Assembly (NCBI GenBank): GCA_028281285.1
Contig: JANQKF010000025.1
Span: 1 to 64,000 of the forward strand
Origin: Cyclobacteriaceae bacterium
Lineage (GTDB): Bacteria > Bacteroidota > Bacteroidia > Cytophagales > Cyclobacteriaceae
Direction of reading: 5' to 3'
DNA: 64,000 nt
Of the stretch, positions 1 to 8,752 are shown piece by piece (position 1 is the stretch's first letter; each line of letters starts with the position of its first letter). The position numbers and the translations under genes are program-made. A model generated the notes under the pieces. That model was given only the letters and a program-made list of their open reading frames with translations, was not told the DNA's origin and did not search any database.

Positions 1-559
1 GTTCGAACTTATCAATTTCACGCTCTCTTTCTACTACCAGTCTTACGGCTACCGATTGTACACGTCCCGCTGAAAGACCTCTTTTAATCTTTTTCCAAAG
101 AACAGGAGATAACTCAAATCCAACCAATCTGTCAAGGACCCTTCGAGCCTGTTGCGCATTGACCAGATCAATATCGATTGCCCTAGGATTTGATATGGCG
201 TTTTGAATTGCCGATTTGGTGATTTCTCTAAAGACAATTCTTTTAGTGTTTTCGTCTTCAAGCTTAAGCGCCTCTTTCAAGTGCCAACTGATGGCCTCAC
301 CTTCACGATCATCATCACTGGCCAGATAGATAGTTTCGGCTTCTTTTGCTAGTTTTTTCAGCTGTCGGATTACATCTTTTTTATCAGATGAAACCTCGTA
401 GGTAGGCTTGAATCCATTTTCAATGTCTATCGCCTTATCGCCTTTGGGTAAATCCCTGACATGTCCATAACTGGAGACGACCTTATAGTCCTTTCCGAGA
501 TATCCTTCTATGGTTTTTGCCTTCGCGGGAGACTCAACAATGACGAGGTTCTTAGACAT
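1..559 (-). CDS. topA: DNA topoisomerase I, 5' part only
   Basis: Type IA topoisomerase, which relaxes negatively supercoiled DNA in the cytoplasm. The reading frame starts at the ATG at 557-559 and runs off the left edge, so only about 186 residues are present. The start of the family is clear: [14 protein letters not shown] near residues 5-18, the TOPRIM acidic motif DDDREGEAI near 82-90, and [13 protein letters not shown] near 159-171. The catalytic tyrosine lies outside the window. The neighbour on the other side is a divergent SixA-like gene. Because the frame is open to the edge there is no sign of damage. Confidence 0.96.
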   Translation of the reverse strand, partial: MSKNLVIVESPAKAKTIEGYLGKDYKVVSSYGHVRDLPKGDKAIDIENGFKPTYEVSSDKKDVIRQLKKLAKEAETIYLASDDDREGEAISWHLKEALKLEDENTKRIVFREITKSAIQNAISNPRAIDIDLVNAQQARRVLDRLVGFELSPVLWKKIKRGLSAGRVQSVAVRLVVEREREIDKFE

Positions 560-707
560 ATAGATGAAGAGTTATTTGTAAAGATTGGCTTCAAAGATGT
601 GCATAAAAGTTTCAAAAAAACAAATCACACTATATAAAGCCCCACTCAATTTATATTAAAACCGAAGTTTTGAACGTTTCAATTTGCATAACAGGAAAGT
701 GAACGGA

Positions 708-1199
708 ATGGTTAGAAATCTTTTTCTGGTACGGCATGCAGATGCGGTGCCACAAGCCAAGGATCAGCGTGATTTTCAGAGAGTTTTGTCAGAATATGGT
801 ATAAAGCAATCGACCCTTCTGGGAGATCATATTCGATCAAAGGAGATTGCGATCCAGACCATTTTCTCGAGCCCCGCCCAGCGTACCATAGAAACCTCAC
901 AAAAAATTCTCGAAAAGTTAGAGAGACCTCCGAAGCTTGTGATTTCCGAAGAATTTTATGAGGCTACTAAAAATACGATGGTGGCAGCAATCAACCGACT
1001 GGAAGATATGTTTGAAAATGTAGTTGTTGTTGCTCACAATCCTGCAGTATCTATGCTCGTAGATTATCTTGTGGACAACGGACCTGCAGTAATGTCTACC
1101 TCGGCATGCGTATGGGTTCAATTTAACCTGGAGTCATGGAACATGATCACGGCCAAGTCCGGGACGTTGATGGATTATTATTATCCAGGACAATACTAA
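708..1199 (+). CDS. SixA-like histidine phosphatase
   Basis: Histidine phosphatase (phosphoglycerate-mutase-like) superfamily, short SixA-type member of 163 residues. The phosphate-binding RHG-type signature is LVRHADA right at the N-terminus, the second arginine sits in SSPAQRTIET, and the distal histidine is in VVVAHNPAVS. SixA in E. coli removes phosphate from phosphohistidine on a phosphotransfer protein; the substrate here is unknown. A TTG at 684 would add eight residues, but the ATG at 708 puts the LVRH strand close to the N-terminus as is usual, so I use it. The stop overlaps the convergent DHS-like gene by four bases. Confidence 0.85.
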   Translation: MVRNLFLVRHADAVPQAKDQRDFQRVLSEYGIKQSTLLGDHIRSKEIAIQTIFSSPAQRTIETSQKILEKLERPPKLVISEEFYEATKNTMVAAINRLEDMFENVVVVAHNPAVSMLVDYLVDNGPAVMSTSACVWVQFNLESWNMITAKSGTLMDYYYPGQY

Positions 1200-2164
1200 T
1201 GGCCCATAATATAGGCAAACATCAGGGGCGCTACTATTGTGGCATCCGATTCAATTATAAAGCTAGGCGTGTCTTTCTCTAATTTCCCCCAGGTTATTTT
1301 TTCATTGGGCACCGCTCCACTGTAAGAGCCAAAACTTGTGGTCGAATCTGAAATTTGGCAAAAGTAACTCCAAAGTGGAATGTCTTCAATCTCCATGTCC
1401 TGTGCGAGCATTGGCACGACACAGATCGGGAAATCTCCTGCAATGCCGCCACCAATCTGAAAGAAGCCAATTCCCGTTTCCGAATTGTTTTGGTACCAAT
1501 CTGCCAGGTAAGTCATGTATTCAATGCCTGACTTCATTGTGGAAGGTTTCAATTCACCTTTTATACAATAAGAAGCAAAAATGTTCCCCATTGTTGAATC
1601 TTCCCAACCTGGTACTACCATAGGCAAGTTCTGTCTGGCAGCCTCAATCATCCAGCTATCCTTGGGATCGATTTCATAGTATTGGCTGAGCACTCCTGAA
1701 TTGAGTAAGCGATACATGAACTCATGCGGAAATAGTCGTTCGTTATTCAATTCGGCTGATTTCCAAACCTCAAAAATGTGCTTTTCAAGTTTTCTGAAAG
1801 CTTCTTCTTCGGGTATACAAGTATCCGTAACTCTATTCAGCCCTCGATTGAGTAGATCCTCCTCGTCTTGAGGAGTAAGGTCTCGATAATTAGGCACCCG
1901 CTCATAGCTATTATAGGCGACAAGATTCATGATGTCCTCTTCCAAGTTGGCGCCAGTGCAGGAGATGATATGAATGTTTCCGGCTCGCAGCATTTCTGCC
2001 AGTGATATTCCAAGCTCAGCCGTACTCATAGCACCAGCCAGTGATACCAGCATTTTGCCTTCTTGATTAAGATGTGACCGATATCCAATCGCAGCATCCC
2101 TGAGAGCCGCAGCATTAAAGTGCCTGAAATGTCGATCGATGAAATTTTGAATTGAGTTGCTCAT
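1196..2164 (-). CDS. Deoxyhypusine synthase-like protein
   Basis: Deoxyhypusine-synthase family, 322 residues. In eukaryotes and archaea the enzyme moves the aminobutyl group of spermidine onto eIF5A; bacterial relatives act on other amines, and some make homospermidine. The NAD-binding core is visible (LVSLAGAMSTAELG, HIISCTGANLEED, FFQIGGGIAGDFPI). The lysine that carries the enzyme-substrate imine in the human enzyme (SWGKI) is matched by Lys294 in TWGKL. The ATG at 2162-2164 gives the family N-terminus; the longer frame to 2191 adds nine unlikely residues. It is divergent from an agmatinase-like gene with 36 bp between them, which suggests a shared polyamine role. The exact substrate is not shown by the sequence. 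Confidence 0.88.
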   Translation of the reverse strand: MSNSIQNFIDRHFRHFNAAALRDAAIGYRSHLNQEGKMLVSLAGAMSTAELGISLAEMLRAGNIHIISCTGANLEEDIMNLVAYNSYERVPNYRDLTPQDEEDLLNRGLNRVTDTCIPEEEAFRKLEKHIFEVWKSAELNNERLFPHEFMYRLLNSGVLSQYYEIDPKDSWMIEAARQNLPMVVPGWEDSTMGNIFASYCIKGELKPSTMKSGIEYMTYLADWYQNNSETGIGFFQIGGGIAGDFPICVVPMLAQDMEIEDIPLWSYFCQISDSTTSFGSYSGAVPNEKITWGKLEKDTPSFIIESDATIVAPLMFAYIMGH

Positions 2165-2200
2165 ATTTGTAATATGTAAACCGAGGCGCAAAATTAGTAA

Positions 2201-3274
2201 ATGAAGTCTGAAGAGAGTAACAGCAGCTTACCTGAATTTGATCCTAATGGACCTGGGATTGAAGGAAATCTGTTTGGTCTTCCGTTTTCGACTGATCAGG
2301 CGAAAGTTGTCGTTTTACCGATTCCATGGGATGTAACCACATCGTATGGTTCGGGGACAGCCGAAGGGCCATCTTCAATTCTAAGAGCATCTACTCAAGT
2401 TGATTTAGCTCAGGTTGATATTAGAGAACCATGGACAATGGGCGTGGCCATGGCCGAAATCCCGGAAATTTGGTGGGCCAAAAGCAAAGAACTTAGGGCC
2501 AGGGCTGAGGAATACATTTCGTGGTTAGAGAATGGTTCAGATCCTATTCACTCACTAAGAATGGATAAAACACGGGATGAAGTGAATGAACAGTGCGCCC
2601 AGTTGATGTCCTATGTCGAGCAAGAAAGCAGGTATTGGCTTGACAAGGGTAAAGTAACCGTAACTATAGGTGGGGATCACAGCACTCCACTTGGACATAT
2701 TCGAGCTTTGGGCACTGATTATGAATCCTTTGGTTTACTCCAGATTGATGCTCATGCCGATTTGAGAAAGGACTATGAGGGGTTTGAGTTTTCGCATGCC
2801 TCAATTATGCATAACGTCTTAGCAATACCCCAAATCTCCAAATTGGTGCAGGTTGGAATACGTGATTTCTGTCAGGAAGAGTTGGAGGCAATTGAAGGGA
2901 ATTCAAATAGAATCAAGACATTCTTTGATCTGGACATCAAAGAGGCACAGTATTCCGGAAAACGATGGCGTGATCAATGTAATGAGATAGTGGATGAGCT
3001 TCCGGAGCTCGTTTACATTTCATTTGACATTGACGGCTTGAACCCCGATTTATGTCCCAATACCGGAACGCCAGTGCCTGGTGGCTACTCACTGGATGAG
3101 ATAATGATGCTTTTTAAGCAGATCGTTTTGAGTGGTCGAAAAATCATTGGATTTGACTTATGTGAGGTGTCTCCCGGCTCAGATGAATGGGATGCAAATG
3201 TTGGAGCCAGAGCTCTATACCGAACAATTAATCTCTTGTCGGTTTCCCAGGGAATATTGAAATGGAATAAATGA
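2201..3274 (+). CDS. Agmatinase/arginase family ureohydrolase
   Basis: Binuclear manganese ureohydrolase of 357 residues, which releases urea from a guanidino compound such as agmatine, giving putrescine. All metal ligands can be seen: His160 in GGDHST, Asp183/His185/Asp187 in DAHADLR, and Asp276/Asp278 in SFDIDGLNPD. It is longer than E. coli SpeB (about 306), with an N-terminal extension and an insertion around residues 90-140, a form common in Bacteroidota. It is divergent from the deoxyhypusine-synthase-like gene, which supports polyamine metabolism. Agmatinase, formiminoglutamase and arginase cannot be told apart with certainty here. Confidence 0.9.
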   Translation: MKSEESNSSLPEFDPNGPGIEGNLFGLPFSTDQAKVVVLPIPWDVTTSYGSGTAEGPSSILRASTQVDLAQVDIREPWTMGVAMAEIPEIWWAKSKELRARAEEYISWLENGSDPIHSLRMDKTRDEVNEQCAQLMSYVEQESRYWLDKGKVTVTIGGDHSTPLGHIRALGTDYESFGLLQIDAHADLRKDYEGFEFSHASIMHNVLAIPQISKLVQVGIRDFCQEELEAIEGNSNRIKTFFDLDIKEAQYSGKRWRDQCNEIVDELPELVYISFDIDGLNPDLCPNTGTPVPGGYSLDEIMMLFKQIVLSGRKIIGFDLCEVSPGSDEWDANVGARALYRTINLLSVSQGILKWNK

Positions 3275-3313
3275 CCGTTGACAGTCTTTTAGTCTATAAA
3301 TCAAACTTAGTAC

Positions 3314-3344
3314 TTGTCTGCCCGTTCCTTTTGTTCTAGTTTAG
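3314..3344 (+). promoter_or_regulatory. Candidate Bacteroidota promoter for the AGCS symporter gene
   Basis: TTG at 3314-3316, 20 bp spacer, then TAGTTTAG at 3337-3344, one mismatch from TAnnTTTG. This would place the start of transcription near 3348, about 20 bases before the GTG start codon at 3369. Confidence 0.4.
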
Positions 3345-3368
3345 GCGTTTAACCAAATTCAAATTAGA

Positions 3369-4799
3369 GTGGGTTTTATTGAAGATGCTACCGTATGGTT
3401 CAGTGGTTTTATCTGGGGCATTCCTCTTTTAATTATTGTAATGGGTGGAGGTTTATTCTTCATGTTTTATTCAAAAATGAGCCCGTTCAAGTACCTAAGG
3501 CATGCGATAAACATATTGCGTGGGAAATATGATGAAGGAGAAGAGGAAGGTCAGATTACTCACTATGAGGCCCTGTCCACAGCAATTGCATCTACTGTTG
3601 GTATGGGTAATATCAGTGGTGTTGCGGTAGCCATCACTATGGGAGGGCCAGGTGCTATATTTTGGATGTGGGTATCCGCTTTTTTTGGTATGACCACTAA
3701 GTTCTTCACATGTACCTTAGCTGTGATGTACCGTGGAAAGGATACTGCTGGAGAAGTAAGAGGTGGGCCAATGTATGTGATTACGGAAGGCCTTGGCAAG
3801 AAATGGAAACCAATGGCAATTTTCTTTTGCGTTGTTGGTTTAGTAGGTGCACTTCCCATATTTCAGGCTAACCAACTTACTGCGGCAATGAATTCGGTTG
3901 TTGGTCCTATTGCAGGATATGACCCTGCTGATTCGTTCACTCTATTTGGTAGTCAGGTGTCTGTGTCTTCTCTGGTTACCGGGATCGTTCTGATGGTTGT
4001 AGTCTCTACGGTCATATTTGGGGGTATCAAAAAAATCTCCAAAGTTGCTTCCAAGTTAGTGCCTTCAATGGTAGCTCTGTATTTCATTCTTGTAGTTTAT
4101 ATTCTTCTTCAGAACCTTGGAGGAATTCCGGATATATTTGCGAGCATCTTTAGTGAAGCATTTTCAGGCAATGCGATGCTGGGAGGTGGTATCGGTGCGG
4201 TAATTGTAATTGGTGCCAAAAGAGCTGCCTTCTCGAATGAAGCCGGTCTGGGTACAGCTCCCATGGTTCATGGTGACTCAAAGACAAGTGAGCCGGTAAG
4301 AGAGGGACTTGTTGCGATGTTGGGACCAGCGATTGATACGCTCATCGTTTGTACCTTAACCGCTCTCGTAATTCTTGGTACGGGGGTATATGAATCACAG
4401 CTAGGGGCAGAAAACTCCGGTGGACTGCTAGGGGTGACTTTAACCTTAGATGCTTTTAATCAGGCAATTCCTGGTGCAGGAGGATACTTGCTTAGTCTGT
4501 GTATTCTGATTTTCGCAGTTTCTACCTTACTCTCTTATTCTTACTATGGAGTGAAATGTATGTCATTTATGCTTGGAGCAAAGTATGGCAACCTGTATAA
4601 CTATATTTACATTGGCACCATCGTGATCGGTGCTGTGGCTTCACTTGATTTTGTGGTGAGTTTGATTGATAGTGGATTTGCGTTGATGGCCATCCCAACT
4701 ATGATATCGGCCATAATTCTGGCTCCCAAGGCCTTGAAAGCTGCTAAGGATTACTTCCATCGTGTTGATACGAATCAACTCACGGATGAGATCAAATGA
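3369..4799 (+). CDS. Sodium:alanine symporter (AGCS/AlsT family)
   Basis: Inner-membrane amino-acid carrier of 476 residues that takes up alanine, glycine or glutamine with sodium. The family core is easy to see: about ten hydrophobic segments, the early ALSTAIASTVGMGNISGVA region, GGPMYVI, and KRAAFSNEAGLGTAPM near residue 285. The start is GTG at 3369, whose MGFIED N-terminus leads directly into the first membrane segment (residues 11-32). It stands alone, convergent with the thioredoxin gene, which ends only one base beyond its stop. Substrate preference cannot be read from the sequence. Confidence 0.93.
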   Translation: MGFIEDATVWFSGFIWGIPLLIIVMGGGLFFMFYSKMSPFKYLRHAINILRGKYDEGEEEGQITHYEALSTAIASTVGMGNISGVAVAITMGGPGAIFWMWVSAFFGMTTKFFTCTLAVMYRGKDTAGEVRGGPMYVITEGLGKKWKPMAIFFCVVGLVGALPIFQANQLTAAMNSVVGPIAGYDPADSFTLFGSQVSVSSLVTGIVLMVVVSTVIFGGIKKISKVASKLVPSMVALYFILVVYILLQNLGGIPDIFASIFSEAFSGNAMLGGGIGAVIVIGAKRAAFSNEAGLGTAPMVHGDSKTSEPVREGLVAMLGPAIDTLIVCTLTALVILGTGVYESQLGAENSGGLLGVTLTLDAFNQAIPGAGGYLLSLCILIFAVSTLLSYSYYGVKCMSFMLGAKYGNLYNYIYIGTIVIGAVASLDFVVSLIDSGFALMAIPTMISAIILAPKALKAAKDYFHRVDTNQLTDEIK

Positions 4800-4800
4800 G

Positions 4801-5397
4801 CTATTCTGAAATTCTTGTGATCAACTTTCGGAACCGTTTGGCATTGTAGTTGGCCATACCGGTCTTTCTTACCACAATTTTGCCTTGGGGAGAGATAAGG
4901 AAGGTTGAAGGGACTACACCGGTTTCGTAAACATCTGGAAGTCGGCTGGCCAATTTATAGATAGGAAAATCAAACCCTTTTCGGTCAACCCAAGCTTTCG
5001 CTTTTTCCATAGACCTATCTTCAGAGATCATGAGGAACTCGATTTTGGGATTATCACCAACATTTCCATAGAGCTTGTTGATATTGGGCATTTCTGCGAC
5101 ACATGGAGCGCACCATGTAGCCCATATATTCATGAAAATGGTCTTGCCTTTGAGCTCCTGTACATCGACTAACCTTCCATCCGGATCAATCAGTTTCAGG
5201 TCATAACTAGCTTCTGTTTGCTCATCTTCGTCTAGCTCACCAGCATTCATAATTCCTGTAGTGAGTACAGCTTGTTGAACTTTCCCAAAGACTTCGACTT
5301 GAGAACCCGTTAGGTAGATAGTAGCAAAAATCACCAGAATCACTCCCAATTCAATCAGGTCTCGCTTTTTTCGTCTGGTTTTCTTTTTGTCATTCAT
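4801..5397 (-). CDS. TlpA/ResA-like membrane-anchored thioredoxin
   Basis: Thiol-disulfide oxidoreductase of 198 residues from the ATG at 5395-5397. A lysine/arginine-rich cytoplasmic start is followed by one membrane segment (about residues 14-32), then a periplasmic TlpA/AhpC-type thioredoxin domain. The active site is WCAPC with Cys96 and Cys99, and the cis-proline loop is TGVVPSTFLI. Such proteins reduce or oxidise periplasmic cysteines, for example during cytochrome c assembly. A longer frame starting at 5454 would place 19 residues before the charged stretch; the internal ATG gives a cleaner signal anchor. No cytochrome genes are nearby, so the partner is unknown. Confidence 0.88.
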   Translation of the reverse strand: MNDKKKTRRKKRDLIELGVILVIFATIYLTGSQVEVFGKVQQAVLTTGIMNAGELDEDEQTEASYDLKLIDPDGRLVDVQELKGKTIFMNIWATWCAPCVAEMPNINKLYGNVGDNPKIEFLMISEDRSMEKAKAWVDRKGFDFPIYKLASRLPDVYETGVVPSTFLISPQGKIVVRKTGMANYNAKRFRKLITRISE

Positions 5398-5532
5398 ACT
5401 TAAAAGTACAGATAGCAAAGTTAAAAAGTTCATTCTGTTCTGATGGAATGTCATTTTAGTTACATCAAAAACGGTGTTTCACTCCAGAGATTTCATTTCA
5501 AATAAAATTGCCACGTTCCAAACTTATGATGG

Positions 5533-5562
5533 TTGGAATTAGTTATGGGAATGATATTTTTG
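5533..5562 (+). promoter_or_regulatory. Bacteroidota-type promoter for the DUF4399-RidA pair
   Basis: TTG at 5533-5535 and an exact TATTTTTG (TAnnTTTG) at 5555-5562, with a 19-bp spacer. Predicted transcription start near 5566 leaves a leader of about 24 bases before the ATG at 5590. Confidence 0.65.
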
Positions 5563-5589
5563 ATTTCAAATTGACCCTAGATTGATTCT

Positions 5590-5988
5590 ATGAAATATAC
5601 AGGCAAGTTATTAGTGCTCCTATTAGTTCTTTTTGCGGTATCCTCCTGTGGACCCAAAGACGGTGTTTACTTTGTAAATCTGAATGACGGAGACACCGTG
5701 GATCCTTCGTTTATTGTTGAGATGGGCGTAAACGGCATGAAATTGGAGCCTGCTGGTCCACCAAACGAAGGTGCAGGGCATCATCATATTATCGTGGATG
5801 CTGGATTTATACCCGAAGGCACGGTAATACCAGCAAATGCTACACATATACATTTCGGAAAAGCACAAACAGAAGCCCTGTTGAAGTTAAGTCCGGGAGA
5901 ACATACGCTGACGCTGCAATTCGCTGATGGATTGCATAGATCCTATGGGGAGAAGTGGAGTAAGACCATCACAGTTAATGTCCAATAG
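5590..5988 (+). CDS. DUF4399 lipoprotein
   Basis: Exported lipoprotein of 132 residues. The signal peptide (residues 1-20) ends in a lipobox, VSSC, with Cys20 as the lipidated residue. The mature part matches DUF4399: FVNLNDGDTV, GAGHHHIIVD with three consecutive histidines, and ATHIHFGKAQTE. The histidine cluster suggests metal binding, but the function of the family is not established. RidA follows after three bases, so the two are surely co-transcribed from the promoter at 5533-5562. Confidence 0.88.
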   Translation: MKYTGKLLVLLLVLFAVSSCGPKDGVYFVNLNDGDTVDPSFIVEMGVNGMKLEPAGPPNEGAGHHHIIVDAGFIPEGTVIPANATHIHFGKAQTEALLKLSPGEHTLTLQFADGLHRSYGEKWSKTITVNVQ

Positions 5989-5991
5989 TCA

Positions 5992-6369
5992 ATGCAACAG
6001 ATCAACGCTGAAGGAGCACCTAAGGCATTAGGTCCTTATGTGTCGGCTATAAGAACAGGTAACTTGCTTTTTTGCTCTGGCCAGACGGGCATAAATCCTG
6101 ATACCAACAGGGTTGAAGCCGAAACTGTTGAAGGACAAACTAAACAAGTAATGCAGAACCTGAAGGCGGTTCTTGGTGATCAGGGGCTGGAAATGTCTAA
6201 CATCGTCAAATGCAACGTTTACCTCAGCGACATGTCCAACTTTGAAAAGATGAATACTGTCTACGGTAAGATGTTGGAGGGCCACAAACCTGCCAGGACT
6301 ACCGTGGCGGTAGCAGGTTTGCCTTTGAATGCTCTTGTTGAGATCGAGTGTATCGCAGAATTTCCCTGA
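5992..6369 (+). CDS. ridA: RidA family enamine/imine deaminase
   Basis: Cytoplasmic trimeric YjgF/YER057c/UK114 protein of 125 residues. RidA hydrolyses reactive 2-aminoacrylate and related imines made by PLP enzymes. The family signature is intact: GPYVSAIRTGNLLFCSGQ, the substrate-binding Arg102 in ARTTVAV, and Glu119 in VEIECIA. Length is normal for the family. It follows the DUF4399 lipoprotein by three bases and faces the DUF3052-like gene with a single base between the two stops. Confidence 0.95.
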   Translation: MQQINAEGAPKALGPYVSAIRTGNLLFCSGQTGINPDTNRVEAETVEGQTKQVMQNLKAVLGDQGLEMSNIVKCNVYLSDMSNFEKMNTVYGKMLEGHKPARTTVAVAGLPLNALVEIECIAEFP

Positions 6370-6370
6370 T

Positions 6371-6772
6371 TTATTTGCCAACAGCGTCATAAGGTCTGGC
6401 CCTAAGCGCACTCCAATCATTATCTAAAGCCACCTGTGTCACAGCTCGAATGTCCAGGAGAGAAGAGAAAGCCTGCCACACTGTATCTCTTTTAATGTCG
6501 CTCTTAAAGTTCTTGCTTGTTCCTTTTGGGTAGCAAGCCCAAAACAGACAGTCATACTTCCCAAGTCCCTTCACGCTTAAGCACAATTCTTCCAGTTCTT
6601 CCTGAGTTGTACCGAATAGGATTATTGCATCATAGTGATCGGGGAGGTTAGGATTGGGAAGCTTATCATACTCAAACTTGCCGATGAGATGCATGAAGGG
6701 TTCTGGAGCATTTAATACAAGTAGTTGTTGCTCTCGAGCTATCCTAAGCTTTTTAAGTACCTTTTCTTCCAC
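6371..6772 (-). CDS. DUF3052-like protein
   Basis: Cytoplasmic protein of 133 residues related to DUF3052. It has LLVLNAPEPF near the start, an alternating hydrophobic core (AIILFG, CLFWACYPKG) and a C-terminal DNDWSALRARP of the kind seen in that family. Function is unknown. I choose the GTG at 6770-6772 as start. It sits inside TAGTG, overlapping the stop of the upstream VOC gene by one base, the usual coupling geometry. A TTG at 6799 would overlap the VOC gene by 28 bases. Confidence 0.7.
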   Translation of the reverse strand: MEEKVLKKLRIAREQQLLVLNAPEPFMHLIGKFEYDKLPNPNLPDHYDAIILFGTTQEELEELCLSVKGLGKYDCLFWACYPKGTSKNFKSDIKRDTVWQAFSSLLDIRAVTQVALDNDWSALRARPYDAVGK

Positions 6773-7170
6773 TAGGGCCTTTCCGTTAAACTGAACCAAT
6801 TTCCAGAATCATCTTTGAAAACGGCCTCAGTCCCATAGAACTCTTTGGTCGGCTCTTTACTGAATTCCACCCCCTTGGCTTTCAATTCTTCATAAGTAGC
6901 ATGGATGTCTGGTGTATCGAATACACCGAAACCGAAAGTTCCACTTTTAACCAAATCCTGCATGGTGGATGCAGTTTCTTCAGTGAATAACATTCCAGCT
7001 TTGATTGGCATCAGCGTGATTTCAATTTCCGGTTGATTTTTTGGTGATACCGTGAGCCATCTTGCATCGGGCCCCATTGGAGCATCCGTCCTTACCGCGA
7101 ACCCTAATTTATTGACATAAAAATCATACGCACTATCCTGATCCAGAACGTAGATACTGACATGAGACAT
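6772..7170 (-). CDS. Glyoxalase/bleomycin-resistance (VOC) family protein
   Basis: Vicinal-oxygen-chelate domain protein of 132 residues: MSHVSIYVLDQDSAYDFYVNKLGF at the start, an EIEITLMP strand, GFGVFDTPDIHATYEELKAKGVEF, and the ending DSGNWFSLTERP. The potential metal ligands include His3, Glu52 and the glutamate near the C-terminus. The family includes glyoxalases, dioxygenases and resistance proteins, and no specific role can be given. An ATG at 7182 is an alternative start four codons upstream. It is coupled to the DUF3052-like gene through TAGTG and lies 80 bases below an AraC-type regulator on the same strand, which may control it. Confidence 0.88.
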   Translation of the reverse strand: MSHVSIYVLDQDSAYDFYVNKLGFAVRTDAPMGPDARWLTVSPKNQPEIEITLMPIKAGMLFTEETASTMQDLVKSGTFGFGVFDTPDIHATYEELKAKGVEFSKEPTKEFYGTEAVFKDDSGNWFSLTERP

Positions 7171-7204
7171 TTTTGAGATCATAAGCTTTGTTTTAGGTTT
7201 GAGA

Positions 7205-7212
7205 CAAATCTA
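7205..7212 (-). promoter_or_regulatory. Promoter -7 element before the VOC gene
   Basis: Reads TAGATTTG on the minus strand, an exact TAnnTTTG. No TTG lies 19-21 bases upstream, so only the -7 element is supported. It would start transcription about 25-30 bases before the VOC ATG and so separates this gene from the AraC gene upstream. Confidence 0.45.
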
Positions 7213-7250
7213 CTATCACCTTGGTTAACCAGTTTCTTTAAAATTGCGAT

Positions 7251-7682
7251 TTAATCCCACTCACTTGCTTTGGCAAAGCAACCAGGAACATAAGTAAGAG
7301 GCCTCTTAACGATATCTTTTCTCAAACTCACTCTTTGTCGATGGAAGCCGATGGGTGATTGGCCAAATGTTCTTTTAAAAAGAGAGCTAAAACTTCCCAA
7401 ACTTTCAAAACCAACTTGATGGCACACCTCTTCTATAGAAACTGGAGTATCGGCATCCAAAAGTAGTCTCGCATGATCTAATCTCACCTTCCTTAAATAC
7501 TGATGTGGCGTTACTTGGTATACCTTTTTGAATAAGCGAATGAAGTGATACTTTGAAAATGCTGCTTCGCTTGAAACCTGATCAAGATTAATTGAATCTG
7601 CAAAGTGTACATCTATATAGAGTTTGGCTTGCACCACCCTTCGGTACAGATAAGCATTCGGATATGTATTTGAATTTGACAA
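7251..7682 (-). CDS. AraC-family transcriptional regulator (DNA-binding domain only)
   Basis: Stand-alone AraC/XylS DNA-binding domain of 143 residues with two helix-turn-helix units: LDQVSSEAAFSKYHFIRLFKK (first) and VSIEEVCHQVGFESLGSFSSLFKRTFGQSPIGF (second). There is no N-terminal ligand-binding domain, so it is of the short SoxS/MarA-like size. It lies upstream of, and on the same strand as, the VOC/DUF3052 pair and may activate them; this is inferred from position only. Confidence 0.9.
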   Translation of the reverse strand: MSNSNTYPNAYLYRRVVQAKLYIDVHFADSINLDQVSSEAAFSKYHFIRLFKKVYQVTPHQYLRKVRLDHARLLLDADTPVSIEEVCHQVGFESLGSFSSLFKRTFGQSPIGFHRQRVSLRKDIVKRPLTYVPGCFAKASEWD

Positions 7683-7731
7683 TCTCCTATATCAACGATG
7701 ATATAAGTATAATGCCATTACTCACAAAAAA

Positions 7732-8682
7732 CTATTTTTTGATTCTCTTTAACCCGTCTTGAGCCAGGTTCATTTTCGGGTCGTCTTTCAATGCTTCCTC
7801 ATAAAGGGATTTTGCCTTTGTGATATTTCCTTGCTTTTCGTAGATCATAGCCATCCGGGATTTCGCTGCAGAATGAGACGGTAAATTTTCACCACGATCT
7901 TCCTCCAGGTAAATTGTGAGGCACTCAATTCCTCGTTCGGCTTTAAGCCCTGACAAGGCACTATTACGTCCTATTTGATAAAGTGAGGCATAATTGTCCT
8001 CCGTTTTTGTCCAACTATCTTCAAAGGCTTGGAATGCATGTTCGAATTTTTGGCGGCCCTGATAAAAGAGACCTAATGTATATAAGTATCGATCGTCCAG
8101 TTTTGCCATTTGAACATATTCTTGTTCAGCCAAATCATAATCTTCTTTGCGATTGTATACCGTAGCCTTTGCACGGTGTCCTTCGATAGGGTCAATTTTA
8201 TACACCGCTTCTGCAGCTTCCAGGGCCTTTTCCCAGCTGCCACCCAACATTCCTGGCGCCTGCGAGTAGAATTCCATAAGTCCCCATTGTGCGTCCATAT
8301 CTCCGGGGTCCAATTCCGTTGCGCGTTTATAGGCGTTTTTAATTTTGGGCGCGAGCATACCTTGTTTCAGCTTTCCTGCACTCTGAGCCATTCTTCCAAT
8401 AGAATTACCTAACCAAGTATGATATTGAGAAACGTTCCCGTCAATTTTGATGGCTTTCTTGAAGTAATCTCTGGCGTCACTATATTCATCCAAAGCAAAT
8501 GAGGTCTTGCCCAGGAAGAAAAGTGCCTTCTCATAGTTGGGATGATCTGATTTGATTGCTTTGAGGGTTTTCAAAGCTTTGTCGTATTCATTGTTTTCGA
8601 ATTGCTTGATTCCCTGTTCCAGATTTTGGGCGGTGAGCGAAATGCTCACAAAAAGAATCAGTAGAGTAGACAGTTGTCGCAT
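7732..8682 (-). CDS. Secreted TPR-repeat protein
   Basis: Exported tetratricopeptide-repeat protein of 316 residues starting at the ATG at 8680-8682, which gives a clean signal peptide (MRQLSTLLILFVSISLTAQ). Successive TPR units follow, for example NNEYDKALKTLKAIKSDHPNY, then YSDARDYFKKAIKIDG, ATELDPGDMDAQWGLMEFYS and a last unit KAKSLYEEALKDDPKMNLA. TPR proteins act as protein-protein scaffolds; the partner is not known. A longer frame back to 8745 would bury the signal peptide and is rejected. It is monocistronic by appearance, between AraC and GNAT genes. Confidence 0.88.
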   Translation of the reverse strand: MRQLSTLLILFVSISLTAQNLEQGIKQFENNEYDKALKTLKAIKSDHPNYEKALFFLGKTSFALDEYSDARDYFKKAIKIDGNVSQYHTWLGNSIGRMAQSAGKLKQGMLAPKIKNAYKRATELDPGDMDAQWGLMEFYSQAPGMLGGSWEKALEAAEAVYKIDPIEGHRAKATVYNRKEDYDLAEQEYVQMAKLDDRYLYTLGLFYQGRQKFEHAFQAFEDSWTKTEDNYASLYQIGRNSALSGLKAERGIECLTIYLEEDRGENLPSHSAAKSRMAMIYEKQGNITKAKSLYEEALKDDPKMNLAQDGLKRIKK

Positions 8683-8752
8683 GATAGTTTGAGTTTGTTG
8701 AGATTTTATGGAAGACTCAAACTTTCGAATTTTGGTTGCATCCAATCAGCTG

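Noticed and set aside
6773-6799. TTG start for the DUF3052-like gene giving a 28-base overlap with the VOC gene
   Set aside because: The GTG at 6770-6772 inside TAGTG gives ordinary stop-start coupling and keeps the family core.
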